37,975 nucleotides of DNA from Deltaproteobacteria bacterium (GTDB lineage: Bacteria > Desulfobacterota > Syntrophia > Syntrophales > UBA5619), in NCBI GenBank assembly GCA_021817825.1, contig JAKAFS010000033.1, positions 1 through 37,975 of the forward strand, given 5' to 3'. Positions 27,895 to 35,501 of the stretch are shown piece after piece. How positions within the stretch are numbered: the first letter of the stretch is position 1; each line of letters opens with the position of its first letter. The notes beneath the pieces were generated by a model. That model had not been told where the DNA came from and made no database searches. It saw nothing but the letters and a program-made list of their open reading frames with translations. A program made the translations under genes and the position numbers.

Positions 27895-27939
27895 GATTCC
27901 CTGTCCTCCTTCATTATTCTTAACGATCTACGTAGTTTT

Positions 27940-28533
27940 TCAGCAATCCTGTCGGCCCGTCTTTTTGCAGACGGACACCTTCGCCGGTCTCAGCAGCCTG
28001 CCGTGCAAGCGATAGCCTTTTTCGAACTCACCCACCACATTGCTTTCCTTGTGTTCCTCGCTCTCCACCTGCATCATGGCCTCGTGGACATGGGGATCGA
28101 ACTCTTTCCCCACGGCTTCGATCTGCTCCACGCCATGTTTCTTCAAACAGCTCAACACCTGTTCCCGAAGCATCTGGAGCCCCTTCTTGAAGGCCTCGAA
28201 GTCGGCGGAATTGCAGGCATGTTCCAAGGCGCGGTCCATGTTGTCCACCATCGGCAGGATATCCCGAAGCAGCGTCTCATTGCCATACTGGATCGCGTCG
28301 GCCTTTTCCCGGACGGCGCGTTTCTTATAGTTATCGAGCTCCGCCAGAGCCCGCACATATTTGTCGTAATGATCGGCGGCTTTCTTTTCCGCCTCCTGGA
28401 GCTTCTCCATCAATTCCTCTGGTCCCGGCGTTGTTGCGGAATTCTTTTCTTTTGCCCCCGTTTCCGCGCTCCTCGGCGTTCCTTCATAGACATCTTTCGG
28501 TTCCATCGTGTCCATCTTCACCTTCTTGTGCAT
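27940..28533 (-). CDS. grpE: Nucleotide exchange factor GrpE
   Basis: Releases ADP from DnaK. The 197-residue protein has a charged N-terminus, a long helix (ELMEKLQEAEKKAADHYDKY), the core LRDILPMVDNMDRALEHA, and the beta domain with FDPHVHEAMMQVES and GYRLHGRLLRPAKVSV. The ATG lies 12 bp after the gmhA stop and the ribosome binding site is weak (AAGGAT overlapping that stop region), so expression may depend on coupling to gmhA. ATGs at codons 7 and 10 are alternatives. Confidence 0.95.
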   Translation of the reverse strand: MHKKVKMDTMEPKDVYEGTPRSAETGAKEKNSATTPGPEELMEKLQEAEKKAADHYDKYVRALAELDNYKKRAVREKADAIQYGNETLLRDILPMVDNMDRALEHACNSADFEAFKKGLQMLREQVLSCLKKHGVEQIEAVGKEFDPHVHEAMMQVESEEHKESNVVGEFEKGYRLHGRLLRPAKVSVCKKTGRQDC

Positions 28534-28545
28534 CCCCGTTTATCC

Positions 28546-29130
28546 TTATCCGTTCTCCGGCCGCTGAAAGAGCTTGAAATCCACCATCTCGCAGATCGCA
28601 TGGCCCACCGTGATGTGCACCTCCTGAATACGCGGCGTGCTGGCAGAAGCCACATTCAGGGAATGATCGACGATCCTCCCGATGTCGCCTCCGTCCCGGC
28701 CGGTCAGGCCGATCGTCACCATCCCGATCTTCTTGGCCGCCTCCAGCCCCTTGACCACGTTCGCCGAAGTGCCGCTCGTACTCATTCCCCAGGCCACATC
28801 GCCTTTACGGCCGATCGCCCGGATCTGCTTGCTGAAGATATCGGCAAAATCATAGTCATTGCCGATGCTGGTAATCACCGACGTATCGGTCGTCAGCGCA
28901 ATGGCCGGCAACGGCGGCCGCTCGATCAAAAACCGGTTCACGAATTCTGCGGCCAGGTGTTGCGCATCGGCCGCCGAGCCGCCGTTCCCGAAAAGCAGGA
29001 TCTTGCGACCGGCCTTCAGGGCTCTCGTGACCGCCTCAACGGCCCTGACGATCCGCGTCAGGTTCTCGTTGAGGAAAGTCTCCTTGATCTGATTCGATTC
29101 CCGAAAAATCTTAACAATGTGATCTTCCAC
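28546..29130 (-). CDS. gmhA: Sedoheptulose-7-phosphate isomerase GmhA (SIS domain)
   Basis: First step of ADP-heptose synthesis for the LPS inner core. The 194-residue SIS protein has LLFGNGGSAADAQHLAAEF, ALTTDTSVITSIGNDYDF, GMSTSGTSANVVKGLEAA (usual GNS is GTS here), GLTGRDGG and IQEVHITVGHAICEMVD. DiaA-type SIS proteins are similar but the sugar-isomerase pattern favours GmhA. It starts with GTG, 7-8 nt after GAGGAG. It is the first gene of the gmhA-grpE-dnaK transcript. Confidence 0.92.
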   Translation of the reverse strand: MEDHIVKIFRESNQIKETFLNENLTRIVRAVEAVTRALKAGRKILLFGNGGSAADAQHLAAEFVNRFLIERPPLPAIALTTDTSVITSIGNDYDFADIFSKQIRAIGRKGDVAWGMSTSGTSANVVKGLEAAKKIGMVTIGLTGRDGGDIGRIVDHSLNVASASTPRIQEVHITVGHAICEMVDFKLFQRPENG

Positions 29131-29174
29131 GAAAATTCTCCTCGTCTTTTTCCCTGATGCCTCGAAAGCGGCCT

Positions 29175-29203
29175 AATATAAGAATCACCCCCGGCCCTGT
29201 CAA
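29175..29203 (-). promoter_or_regulatory. Sigma70 promoter of gmhA-grpE-dnaK
   Basis: On the minus strand a perfect TTGACA (29198-29203), 17-bp spacer and TATATT (29175-29180), 45 bp before the gmhA start. No CIRCE element or sigma32-type promoter was seen. Confidence 0.65.
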
Positions 29204-29298
29204 GGGAAGGAAACCGACAAAATTCGCAATTCCCCTCCGCCCGGCCCTGGCAACCGTTCCTACAAGACTTCAATATTCGGGGAAGAAAGGATCGCGAT

Positions 29299-29320
29299 GC
29301 CGATCCGGCCGTGGATCGGC
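29299..29320 (-). other. Hairpin downstream of nrdD, possible weak terminator
   Basis: GCCGATCC (29299-29306), six-base loop, GGATCGGC (29313-29320): a perfect 8-bp stem 44 bp after the nrdD stop. On the minus strand it is followed by ATCGCGATCC before a T-rich stretch, so the T-run is displaced and termination is uncertain. Confidence 0.35.
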
Positions 29321-29363
29321 AGGGTCTTATCCGGAAAATTCAGATTTTTGCCCGCAGGCGGAT

Positions 29364-31439
29364 TCAAAGGAGGGGAAAGGGGCCCGCTTTACGGTTCCGG
29401 TCGCGCAGTTCGGCGCGCTTGCCGCGGTTCCAACCCGATACCCAACTCATGTATTGGGTAATCCGGGCCAGACCGTCCACCTCGTTCGACCCGCAGGAGG
29501 GGCATTGGGTGAGCAAACCCCGTGAGGTGGCGCCGCAACGGGTGCAGGAGGTGAATTCGGGGGAAAAAACGATCTGGTTGCTCAGCGTCTCCCGAAAGGC
29601 GCGAACGACGAAACCGGCCAGCGAGGAAGCGGCAGGTTCGACGGCGGCCAACTCCACATGGGTGACCGCGCCGGCCCGGAAAAAAGGGTGAAACCGCCCT
29701 TCCAGCTCCACACGGGTCAGCGGGTCCACGGGCGCCGCCGGATGGAGATGGGACGAGTTCGTGTAGTAGATCTCCCCGCGCGCCAGATCTCCCCGGACAT
29801 AGCGGCCCGGGAGGGGCGAGAAATGCTTCAGGTCCAGACGGGCAAAACGGTAGGCCGTCGTTTCCGCAGGGGTCTGCTCCAGCAGCAACGGCATCTTCCG
29901 GAGGTCGCGGAGCCGGTCGGCCGTCTCCCGAAGATGGCCGATGATCCGGAGTCCCTCCTTCAGGGCCTGTTCCGATTCGTGCAGCTGGCGACCGGTCCGG
30001 ATCTGGACCAGTTCGTTAAGCCCCGTGATCCCGATGAGATACATGGCGTCGTCCATCCGCAGATAGGGAGAGCCGTCGCTTTGCATGGCCAGGGTGGCCA
30101 GGGGCCCCGCATCGCCGAGGGAAAGCAGTCTTTCGATGAAGTCGCGCTTCTGGATATGGGCCTGAACCGCCAGCTCCATGAGCGAGTCCAGCAGGGAGAA
30201 GAGCTTGCCCTCGTCGCTCCCGGCCCGGTAACCCAGCCGGGGCAGGTTCAGGGTGATGTTCTGGATCGTCACGCACCTCCGCCTCCAGGGCGTCTCCGCA
30301 ATTTGAGCCCCACCCGCGCCTCCGGCATCCAGGCAGCCGCAGGTGGCCAGGGCGGCGCCGGTCTCCCGGTCGAGGACAAAACAGGGGTTCCCCATCGCCG
30401 CGGCCACACCGCAGGCCTCTTCCAGAAAGGCCTCATGGCCGGGGGTCCGGAAGAATTCATCGGTAATATGCAGAATCGGGCGGGGAAAGACGAAGGGCTT
30501 TCCCGTGGCGTCTCCCTGCCGATAGACCGCCAGGAGCGCCCGGGCAAACTTACGGGCGCTCTCGCCGTACTCCCCGCAGGTGCGGCCGGTGGGCTTGCCG
30601 CCGGGCCCCAGGGCCGGAAGGTCGGCAAAGATCCGGGGAACTTCCCAGTAGAGATGGATATCGGTGAAGATCGCCTGCCCGCCCCGGGCGGAAGTGAGCT
30701 GCGAAAACTCGTAGATCAGCATCTGGGCGAACTGCTCGATTGCCGCATCGCTCATCCCCGTCAGATAGGGGGCAAAGGAAAGATTCACCGTATCCCAGCC
30801 GATCATCCCCGCAAAGTGCCCCTGGAGCGAGGCCCCGAATCGGACCATGTGGGCCAGAAGCACTTCCGCATGGCGCGCGGGACCCGCCACGGTCACCGAA
30901 TGGGGCAGCTTCAAACCGAACCGCTTGAGGTATTCGAGGGACTGGCAGGAACTGTAGGGCCGGTCGACGTAACCGAGGCCATGGAGGTGAAAATCCCCCA
31001 GGACATGGGCGTCGCCCACCTCCCGGGAAAAGACGTCGTGGAGGGCGTATTCCCGCTTGATCCCCTCGACGAGGACCAGGCTCGTCCCCTCCGGGGCGTG
31101 CGGCACATTGGCGTTTTCCTTGTTCTGATGAAAAATCAGTTGGCGAACGTCGTAGAGGGGAAAACCGAGCCGGGCATGCATCCTCCGGGCCTGTTCCAAC
31201 CCCCGTTCGATGAGCTTGGCGTCGACCAGTTCCCGGATGAGCGCCGTCGTCAGCAGGCTGATCCCCGAGGCGACGATCTGCTTTTCCACCTCTTTGCTGA
31301 TCTCCTCGGCGGTCTCCTCGGCAATCCCGGTTTCGCGGATCAGGGCTTCGACGATGCGCCGGCGGTTCCAGCGGGCCACCTCCTCGCCGGAGGTCTGGAC
31401 AAAAAGGGTCAAATCGGTGGTTTCGGAATCGTTCGTCAT
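29364..31439 (-). CDS. nrdD: Anaerobic (class III) ribonucleoside-triphosphate reductase NrdD, radical glycine apparently replaced
   Basis: 691 residues: an N-terminal ATP-cone (about 10-100), then the class III catalytic barrel with HLHGLGYVDRPYSSCQSLEYL (Cys165), GASLQGHFAGMIGWDTVN, NITLNLPRLGY, and Cys367/Cys369 in ATCGCLDAG. The C-terminus has the zinc site Cys632-x-x-Cys635 and Cys646-x-x-Cys649. The conserved radical loop, usually R-[IV]-T-G-Y, reads ARITQYMSWVSGWNRGK here: residue 662 is Gln (codon CAA, 29454-29456) where the radical Gly is expected. Normal enzymes need that Gly and the activase NrdG; no nrdG lies in the window. The protein may be inactive, regulated differently or a paralogue. 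Its ATG shares one base with the upstream gene's stop (TGATG). Confidence 0.88.
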   Translation of the reverse strand: MTNDSETTDLTLFVQTSGEEVARWNRRRIVEALIRETGIAEETAEEISKEVEKQIVASGISLLTTALIRELVDAKLIERGLEQARRMHARLGFPLYDVRQLIFHQNKENANVPHAPEGTSLVLVEGIKREYALHDVFSREVGDAHVLGDFHLHGLGYVDRPYSSCQSLEYLKRFGLKLPHSVTVAGPARHAEVLLAHMVRFGASLQGHFAGMIGWDTVNLSFAPYLTGMSDAAIEQFAQMLIYEFSQLTSARGGQAIFTDIHLYWEVPRIFADLPALGPGGKPTGRTCGEYGESARKFARALLAVYRQGDATGKPFVFPRPILHITDEFFRTPGHEAFLEEACGVAAAMGNPCFVLDRETGAALATCGCLDAGGAGGAQIAETPWRRRCVTIQNITLNLPRLGYRAGSDEGKLFSLLDSLMELAVQAHIQKRDFIERLLSLGDAGPLATLAMQSDGSPYLRMDDAMYLIGITGLNELVQIRTGRQLHESEQALKEGLRIIGHLRETADRLRDLRKMPLLLEQTPAETTAYRFARLDLKHFSPLPGRYVRGDLARGEIYYTNSSHLHPAAPVDPLTRVELEGRFHPFFRAGAVTHVELAAVEPAASSLAGFVVRAFRETLSNQIVFSPEFTSCTRCGATSRGLLTQCPSCGSNEVDGLARITQYMSWVSGWNRGKRAELRDRNRKAGPFPLL

Positions 31440-32857
31440 CAGATATTCGTCTTTGCCGCTTTCTCCACCGTCTCGAGGGTCCGCTCCGCCGCCTGGGCGA
31501 TGAGGTCGTCGTGATCATGGTTCAGGGAAAAGACCCGGAAATGGACCACCCGGGCCGGAATGAAGCGGTAGATGTCGCGGAGCGGCTCCGGCGAGGTCAG
31601 CCCCGTCGAAGGGTTGAAGATATTGACCCGCTTTCCCGTCTCCGCCATGGGGTTCAGGGGACGCGGGTCCTGGGTCGCCAAATCGACGCGGAGGGGCTTT
31701 TTCTTCAGGGAACCGGGAAGTTGCGACCGGACCTGGGCCTCGTAATCCGCCGCAGGGGCAAACCGAGTCCCCCTCTGAAGCTGATCGACAGAGAGCTCCG
31801 CCGAAAAGGACATCTTCCATTTGACCTCCCGGCAATGGAGCTTTTTCCATTCCCGTCCGAGCTTCTGCTTCAGGGGATCATCGCTGGCCAGCCACGCCCG
31901 GACCTCGGAATAGAGTCGCCACTCGTCGCAGTCCAGATAGGCATCGAGGTCCTCGGCGGGACTCACGGGCAGAACCAGCCGCATCGTCTCCCGGAAGATC
32001 TCCTGGAGATGGAGGTCCAGCGCCCGGGTGGTCCGGTGGAAATAGACGTTGGCGTAGAGGTTCAGCCGGGCGTTGAGAAAACGGCTGAGGGCCGAGACGC
32101 CCGCCTGGTGGAGCGTCAAACCGTCCCTGGAATAGAAGGTGTAGAAGCGCAGCCGGTCGATATCCACGATGTCGAGCGAATAGCCCGTCATGAAGGCGTC
32201 CCGCTGGACGTAATCGAGGTTGTCCACCGTATAGGTGCCGGAAAATAGCTGCCGCAGGAGTTGGAGCCAACGGGGCATCCGCTCGTCCCGGTTGTCCGGC
32301 ATCTTGATCAGGAAGGCGACGGCCTGAGGATCGAGCGCCTCGCCTGTAGCGAAGGGACCCGCGGGACTGCGCCGGATACGGCCGATGATCCGCCCCAGCT
32401 TCCGGACGATGATCAGGCGACCCAGATCCTCATGGGTCAGGCCGAATCCGTCCAGATAGTGGTCGTCCAGGAAATGGCCGAAGGGACCGTGGCCCACGTC
32501 GTGGAGGAGACCGGCCACCCGGAGCAGTTCGACCACGCACTCCTGGGAGGGGCAATCGGGACAGGCCTCCTTGAGCGACGGGTAAAGGTGCCGGCCGAAC
32601 TCGCCGGCCATGTGCATCGTCCCTAAGGAATGCTGAAACCGCGTGTGCTCGGCCGCCGGATAGGCCCAGCGGGCGCTCTGGAGCTGATAGATCCGCCGCA
32701 ATCGCTGGAGCCAGGGGGAATCGATCAAGTCCTTTTCCGTCTTCTCCTCCGCCCCCTCGGCAATGGGCACCGTAAAGGAGGCGTACCGATAGATCGGATC
32801 GGCAATGAGCGCCACCCCTCGATAGATCCCCGCATATTCCGTCGCCTGCGTCTTCAT
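31439..32857 (-). CDS. HD-domain phosphohydrolase, SAMHD1/dGTPase-like (COG1078)
   Basis: 472 residues from the ATG at 32857. The catalytic pattern is EHTRFQHSLG (His71, His76), then LLHDVGHGPFGHFLDDH (His119-Asp120 and following histidines) and YTVDNLDYVQRDAF, matching the COG1078 family related to dNTP triphosphohydrolases such as SAMHD1. Likely substrates are dNTPs (inferred). Typical N-terminal phrase DPIYRY...LIDSPWLQRLRRIYQL is complete from this start, though no good ribosome binding site precedes it; the frame stays open 42 codons further upstream. The stop overlaps the nrdD start, so dNTP destruction and synthesis genes are coupled. Confidence 0.9.
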   Translation of the reverse strand: MKTQATEYAGIYRGVALIADPIYRYASFTVPIAEGAEEKTEKDLIDSPWLQRLRRIYQLQSARWAYPAAEHTRFQHSLGTMHMAGEFGRHLYPSLKEACPDCPSQECVVELLRVAGLLHDVGHGPFGHFLDDHYLDGFGLTHEDLGRLIIVRKLGRIIGRIRRSPAGPFATGEALDPQAVAFLIKMPDNRDERMPRWLQLLRQLFSGTYTVDNLDYVQRDAFMTGYSLDIVDIDRLRFYTFYSRDGLTLHQAGVSALSRFLNARLNLYANVYFHRTTRALDLHLQEIFRETMRLVLPVSPAEDLDAYLDCDEWRLYSEVRAWLASDDPLKQKLGREWKKLHCREVKWKMSFSAELSVDQLQRGTRFAPAADYEAQVRSQLPGSLKKKPLRVDLATQDPRPLNPMAETGKRVNIFNPSTGLTSPEPLRDIYRFIPARVVHFRVFSLNHDHDDLIAQAAERTLETVEKAAKTNI

Positions 32858-33042
32858 GGAGGCATCTGTACAATATTCGCGCCGAAAACGCAAATCGGCG
32901 CAAAGGACGACAGGCCCATTCCTTGGTCCGCCTTTCGATCTCACCGGTTGACGGATCGGAAAAAGTATGCAAAATTGCGGCAACTAACGGAGTCAATGAA
33001 CCAGCGCACAATCGCTAGCAACCACTTTGCAGAGGGTGAGTC

Positions 33043-34167
33043 ATGGGTACGAACAACCGCGTTTTTCTGGAAGTGATCGAGTGGTTCGATGAATCGGGGC
33101 AGGAACTGGTCCACCGGATCCCGGAGGCAGGTTCAGGCGAGATCAAGTGGGGCGCCCAACTGACCGTTCGGGAAAGCCAGGCCGCCGTTTTTTTCTACAA
33201 CGGCAAAGCCTTTGACGCCTTCGGTCCCGGACGGCATACCCTCAAGACGGCCAACATTCCCATCCTGACCAAGGTGCTGAGCATCCCCTGGGGAATGACG
33301 AGCCCGCTGCGCGCCGAGGTCTACTTCACGAACCTGAAGGTCTTCCCCAATCTCACCTGGGGCACCCGCGACCCCGTCGCCTTCCGGGACCGGGAACTAG
33401 GCCTCATCCGTCTGCGGGCCTTCGGCATCTTCAACCTGCGCATCCTCCAGCCGGTCCTCTTCATCAACAGCCTCGTGGGAACACAGGGGGTTTTCACAAC
33501 CGAGGAGATCTCCGAATACCTCAACCGGGTCATCGTCTCGCGCTTCAACGACTTCATGGGCGAGAAGATCGACACGATCTTCGCTCTTCCCGCCCGTTAC
33601 GACGAACTCTCGGGGGAGCTGAAGGATCTGCTGGAAAAGGACTTCAGTCAGTTCGGTCTGGGGCTCACGGACCTCTACATCAACGCGATCACGCCGCCCC
33701 CGGAGGTGCAGAAGGCCATCGACGACAAGAGCCGCCTTGGCCTCTTCGACGACATGAACAAGCTCCTGAAGATGAAGGCCGCCATGGCCATGGAAACGGC
33801 CTCCCAGAGCCAGGGCGAGGCGGGAACGGGGCTCGGTATGGGAATGGGATTCATGATGCCGGCCATGTTCTCCGAAGCCTTCCGGGGAACGCCCGCGCCG
33901 GCAGTTCCCCCGGCAGGGGCTATCCCCTGCCCCGACTGTCAGAAGGCCGTCCCATCCGAGGCGAAGTTCTGCCCCCATTGCGGTCATCAACTCCTGATCT
34001 TCCAGAAATGCGTCGCCTGCGGGAAGAATCTTTCGCCGAACGCCAAATTCTGTAGCCAGTGTGGCCGGCTTGTGGAGCAAAAACCGATGGAAAAGAAATG
34101 CCCCCACTGCACCACGGCGAATCTGGCGAACGCCGTCTTCTGCAACCAGTGCGGCGAAAGGATCTGA
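33043..34167 (+). CDS. SPFH-domain protein with C-terminal zinc ribbons
   Basis: 374 residues. The first 235 or so form an SPFH/band 7-like domain of the group sometimes annotated as virion core protein-like: [30 protein letters not shown], and [23 protein letters not shown] Met/Gly-rich linker follows ([16 protein letters not shown]), then three zinc-ribbon units, each with two CxxC pairs about ten residues apart: CPDCQ...CPHCG, CVACG...CSQCG, CPHCT...CNQCG. There is no transmembrane helix at the N-terminus, unlike classical flotillins. Function is not known. AGGGTGAG precedes the ATG. It is followed by a nitroreductase gene after 40 bp. Confidence 0.9.
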   Translation: MGTNNRVFLEVIEWFDESGQELVHRIPEAGSGEIKWGAQLTVRESQAAVFFYNGKAFDAFGPGRHTLKTANIPILTKVLSIPWGMTSPLRAEVYFTNLKVFPNLTWGTRDPVAFRDRELGLIRLRAFGIFNLRILQPVLFINSLVGTQGVFTTEEISEYLNRVIVSRFNDFMGEKIDTIFALPARYDELSGELKDLLEKDFSQFGLGLTDLYINAITPPPEVQKAIDDKSRLGLFDDMNKLLKMKAAMAMETASQSQGEAGTGLGMGMGFMMPAMFSEAFRGTPAPAVPPAGAIPCPDCQKAVPSEAKFCPHCGHQLLIFQKCVACGKNLSPNAKFCSQCGRLVEQKPMEKKCPHCTTANLANAVFCNQCGERI

Positions 34168-34207
34168 AGCGCGCTGTGCGCTTCCCGATGAAGCAGGTAA
34201 AAGAGCC

Positions 34208-35047
34208 ATGACACTGATCGAAACGATCCAGGCCCGCCGTTCCTGCCGCACCTACGACGGGCGTTCCCTGGAAGGGGACGCCGTGGCCCAATGGAACAGG
34301 TTTCTGGCATCCAACACGGAAGGGCCCTTCGGCGGCGGCGTCCGCTTTCGACTCCTGGCACTCGACGAGCTGGGGCCAGAGGAACTCAGCCAAGTCGGCA
34401 CTTACGGCGTCATCAAGGACCCCCGGCACTTTATCATCGGCGCCGTCGCCACGCGCCCCCAGGCCATGGAAGATTTCGGCTACTGCATGGAGAAAAACAT
34501 CCTACAGGCCACGGCCGGGGGACTGGCAACCTGCTGGCTGGCCGGCACCTTCCGGAGGAGCGGCTTTGCCCGGCTGATGCCTCTCAGGGAAGGAGAAGTC
34601 CTGCCGGCCGTAAGTCCCCTGGGCCATGCCGGCGAGAGCCGCTCCCTGACGGATAGGTTCTTCCGGTTCAGCGCCGGATCGGACAAACGCAAACCCTGGG
34701 CGGAACTCTTCTTTGACGGAACCCCGGATACGCCGCTCAGTCCGGCGACGGCGGGCCCCTTCGCGACGCCCCTCGAATGCGTCCGGCTCGCCCCCTCGGC
34801 CTCGAACAAGCAGCCCTGGAGGATCGTCCGGGTGGGCGAGGATTATCACTTCTATCTCAGCCGGACGCCGGGCTATGAAAAATTCGGCAAAGACATCCAG
34901 CTCCAAAATATGGATATGGGTATCGCCCTTTGCCACTTCGAACTGTCCGCAAAGGAACTGGGGTTGAACGGAGCCTGGCGGCGGGATGCTTCCCGGAGGG
35001 CGATGGGCGACTGGGAATACATCGTCACCTGGGTGACGACTCCTTAA
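34208..35047 (+). CDS. Nitroreductase family protein, TM1586 type
   Basis: FMN-dependent oxidoreductase of unknown substrate. The 279 residues contain two nitroreductase-like halves, as in the TM1586-type family: TLIETIQARRSCRTYDGR at the start, FGYCMEKNILQATAGGLATCWLAG in the first half, and RLAPSASNKQPWRIVRVGEDYHFYL with MDMGIALCHFELSAKELG in the second. The first Arg-Arg-Ser-x-Arg and the Ser-x-Asn-x-Gln-Pro-Trp contact FMN in relatives. The start is the ATG at 34208; an open extension into the SPFH gene is not supported. A weak AGGTAAAAG precedes it. Confidence 0.88.
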   Translation: MTLIETIQARRSCRTYDGRSLEGDAVAQWNRFLASNTEGPFGGGVRFRLLALDELGPEELSQVGTYGVIKDPRHFIIGAVATRPQAMEDFGYCMEKNILQATAGGLATCWLAGTFRRSGFARLMPLREGEVLPAVSPLGHAGESRSLTDRFFRFSAGSDKRKPWAELFFDGTPDTPLSPATAGPFATPLECVRLAPSASNKQPWRIVRVGEDYHFYLSRTPGYEKFGKDIQLQNMDMGIALCHFELSAKELGLNGAWRRDASRRAMGDWEYIVTWVTTP

Positions 35048-35501
35048 AGAAGAAAGCTAATCTATCTCCGCACGGTCCTACTCAACCGGAACTTTATCCG
35101 GTTCAAGCGGACAGAGTTCCGCCCAGGCCGGACAGCCACCAATAAACGCAATCCGCTGGAAGATCAACCACTTGCTACACAAAAGCCATAACACTTCAAT
35201 ATAATTCACTATTCATCAAATCTAGCGACTTCATTTCAGTTTCTCGTTCCCAAGGCGATCATTTGCGACCAAAAACAAAAAACATATAACAATATGAACC
35301 AGATAAACAATACGCGCCATTTGGCATACTTGATGCTTAATAGCGGATTGCGGTTCGAAACAACCACTGGCCATCAGGATTCATAAAGGAACATGACTAT
35401 TTAAAATACTTACAACTTACATGGCATAACAGCACAGGCAGCGCCGGCGATAATTTCAGACAGCTTAATGCACGAATAATTATTCAAGAAACTCCTATTC
35501 T
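35048..35501. other. Long AT-rich intergenic region
   Basis: 454 bp without a supportable gene. The first 120 bp resemble the rest of the genome in composition and include a small inverted repeat AACCGGA/TCCGGTT (35084-35090 and 35097-35103). From about 35165 the sequence becomes clearly AT-rich, with A-tracts, unlike the rest of the window. No RNA gene is recognisable. It probably holds the promoter region of the large surface protein gene that follows. Confidence 0.6.
35263..35290 (+). promoter_or_regulatory. Possible promoter for the autotransporter-type gene
   Basis: TTGCGA (35263-35268), 16-bp spacer, TATAAC (35285-35290). The -10 box has five of six consensus bases. It is 211 bp from the ATG and AT-rich DNA gives such matches by chance. 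Confidence 0.25.

Noticed and set aside
29131..29363. CIRCE element or heat-shock sigma site before gmhA-grpE-dnaK
   Set aside because: No TTAGCACTC-N9-GAGTGCTAA-like sequence was found; the only convincing signal is a sigma70-type promoter.
35048..35165. Remnant open frame after the nitroreductase gene
   Set aside because: A frame of about 40 codons stays open but has no start codon, ribosome binding site or recognisable protein pattern.
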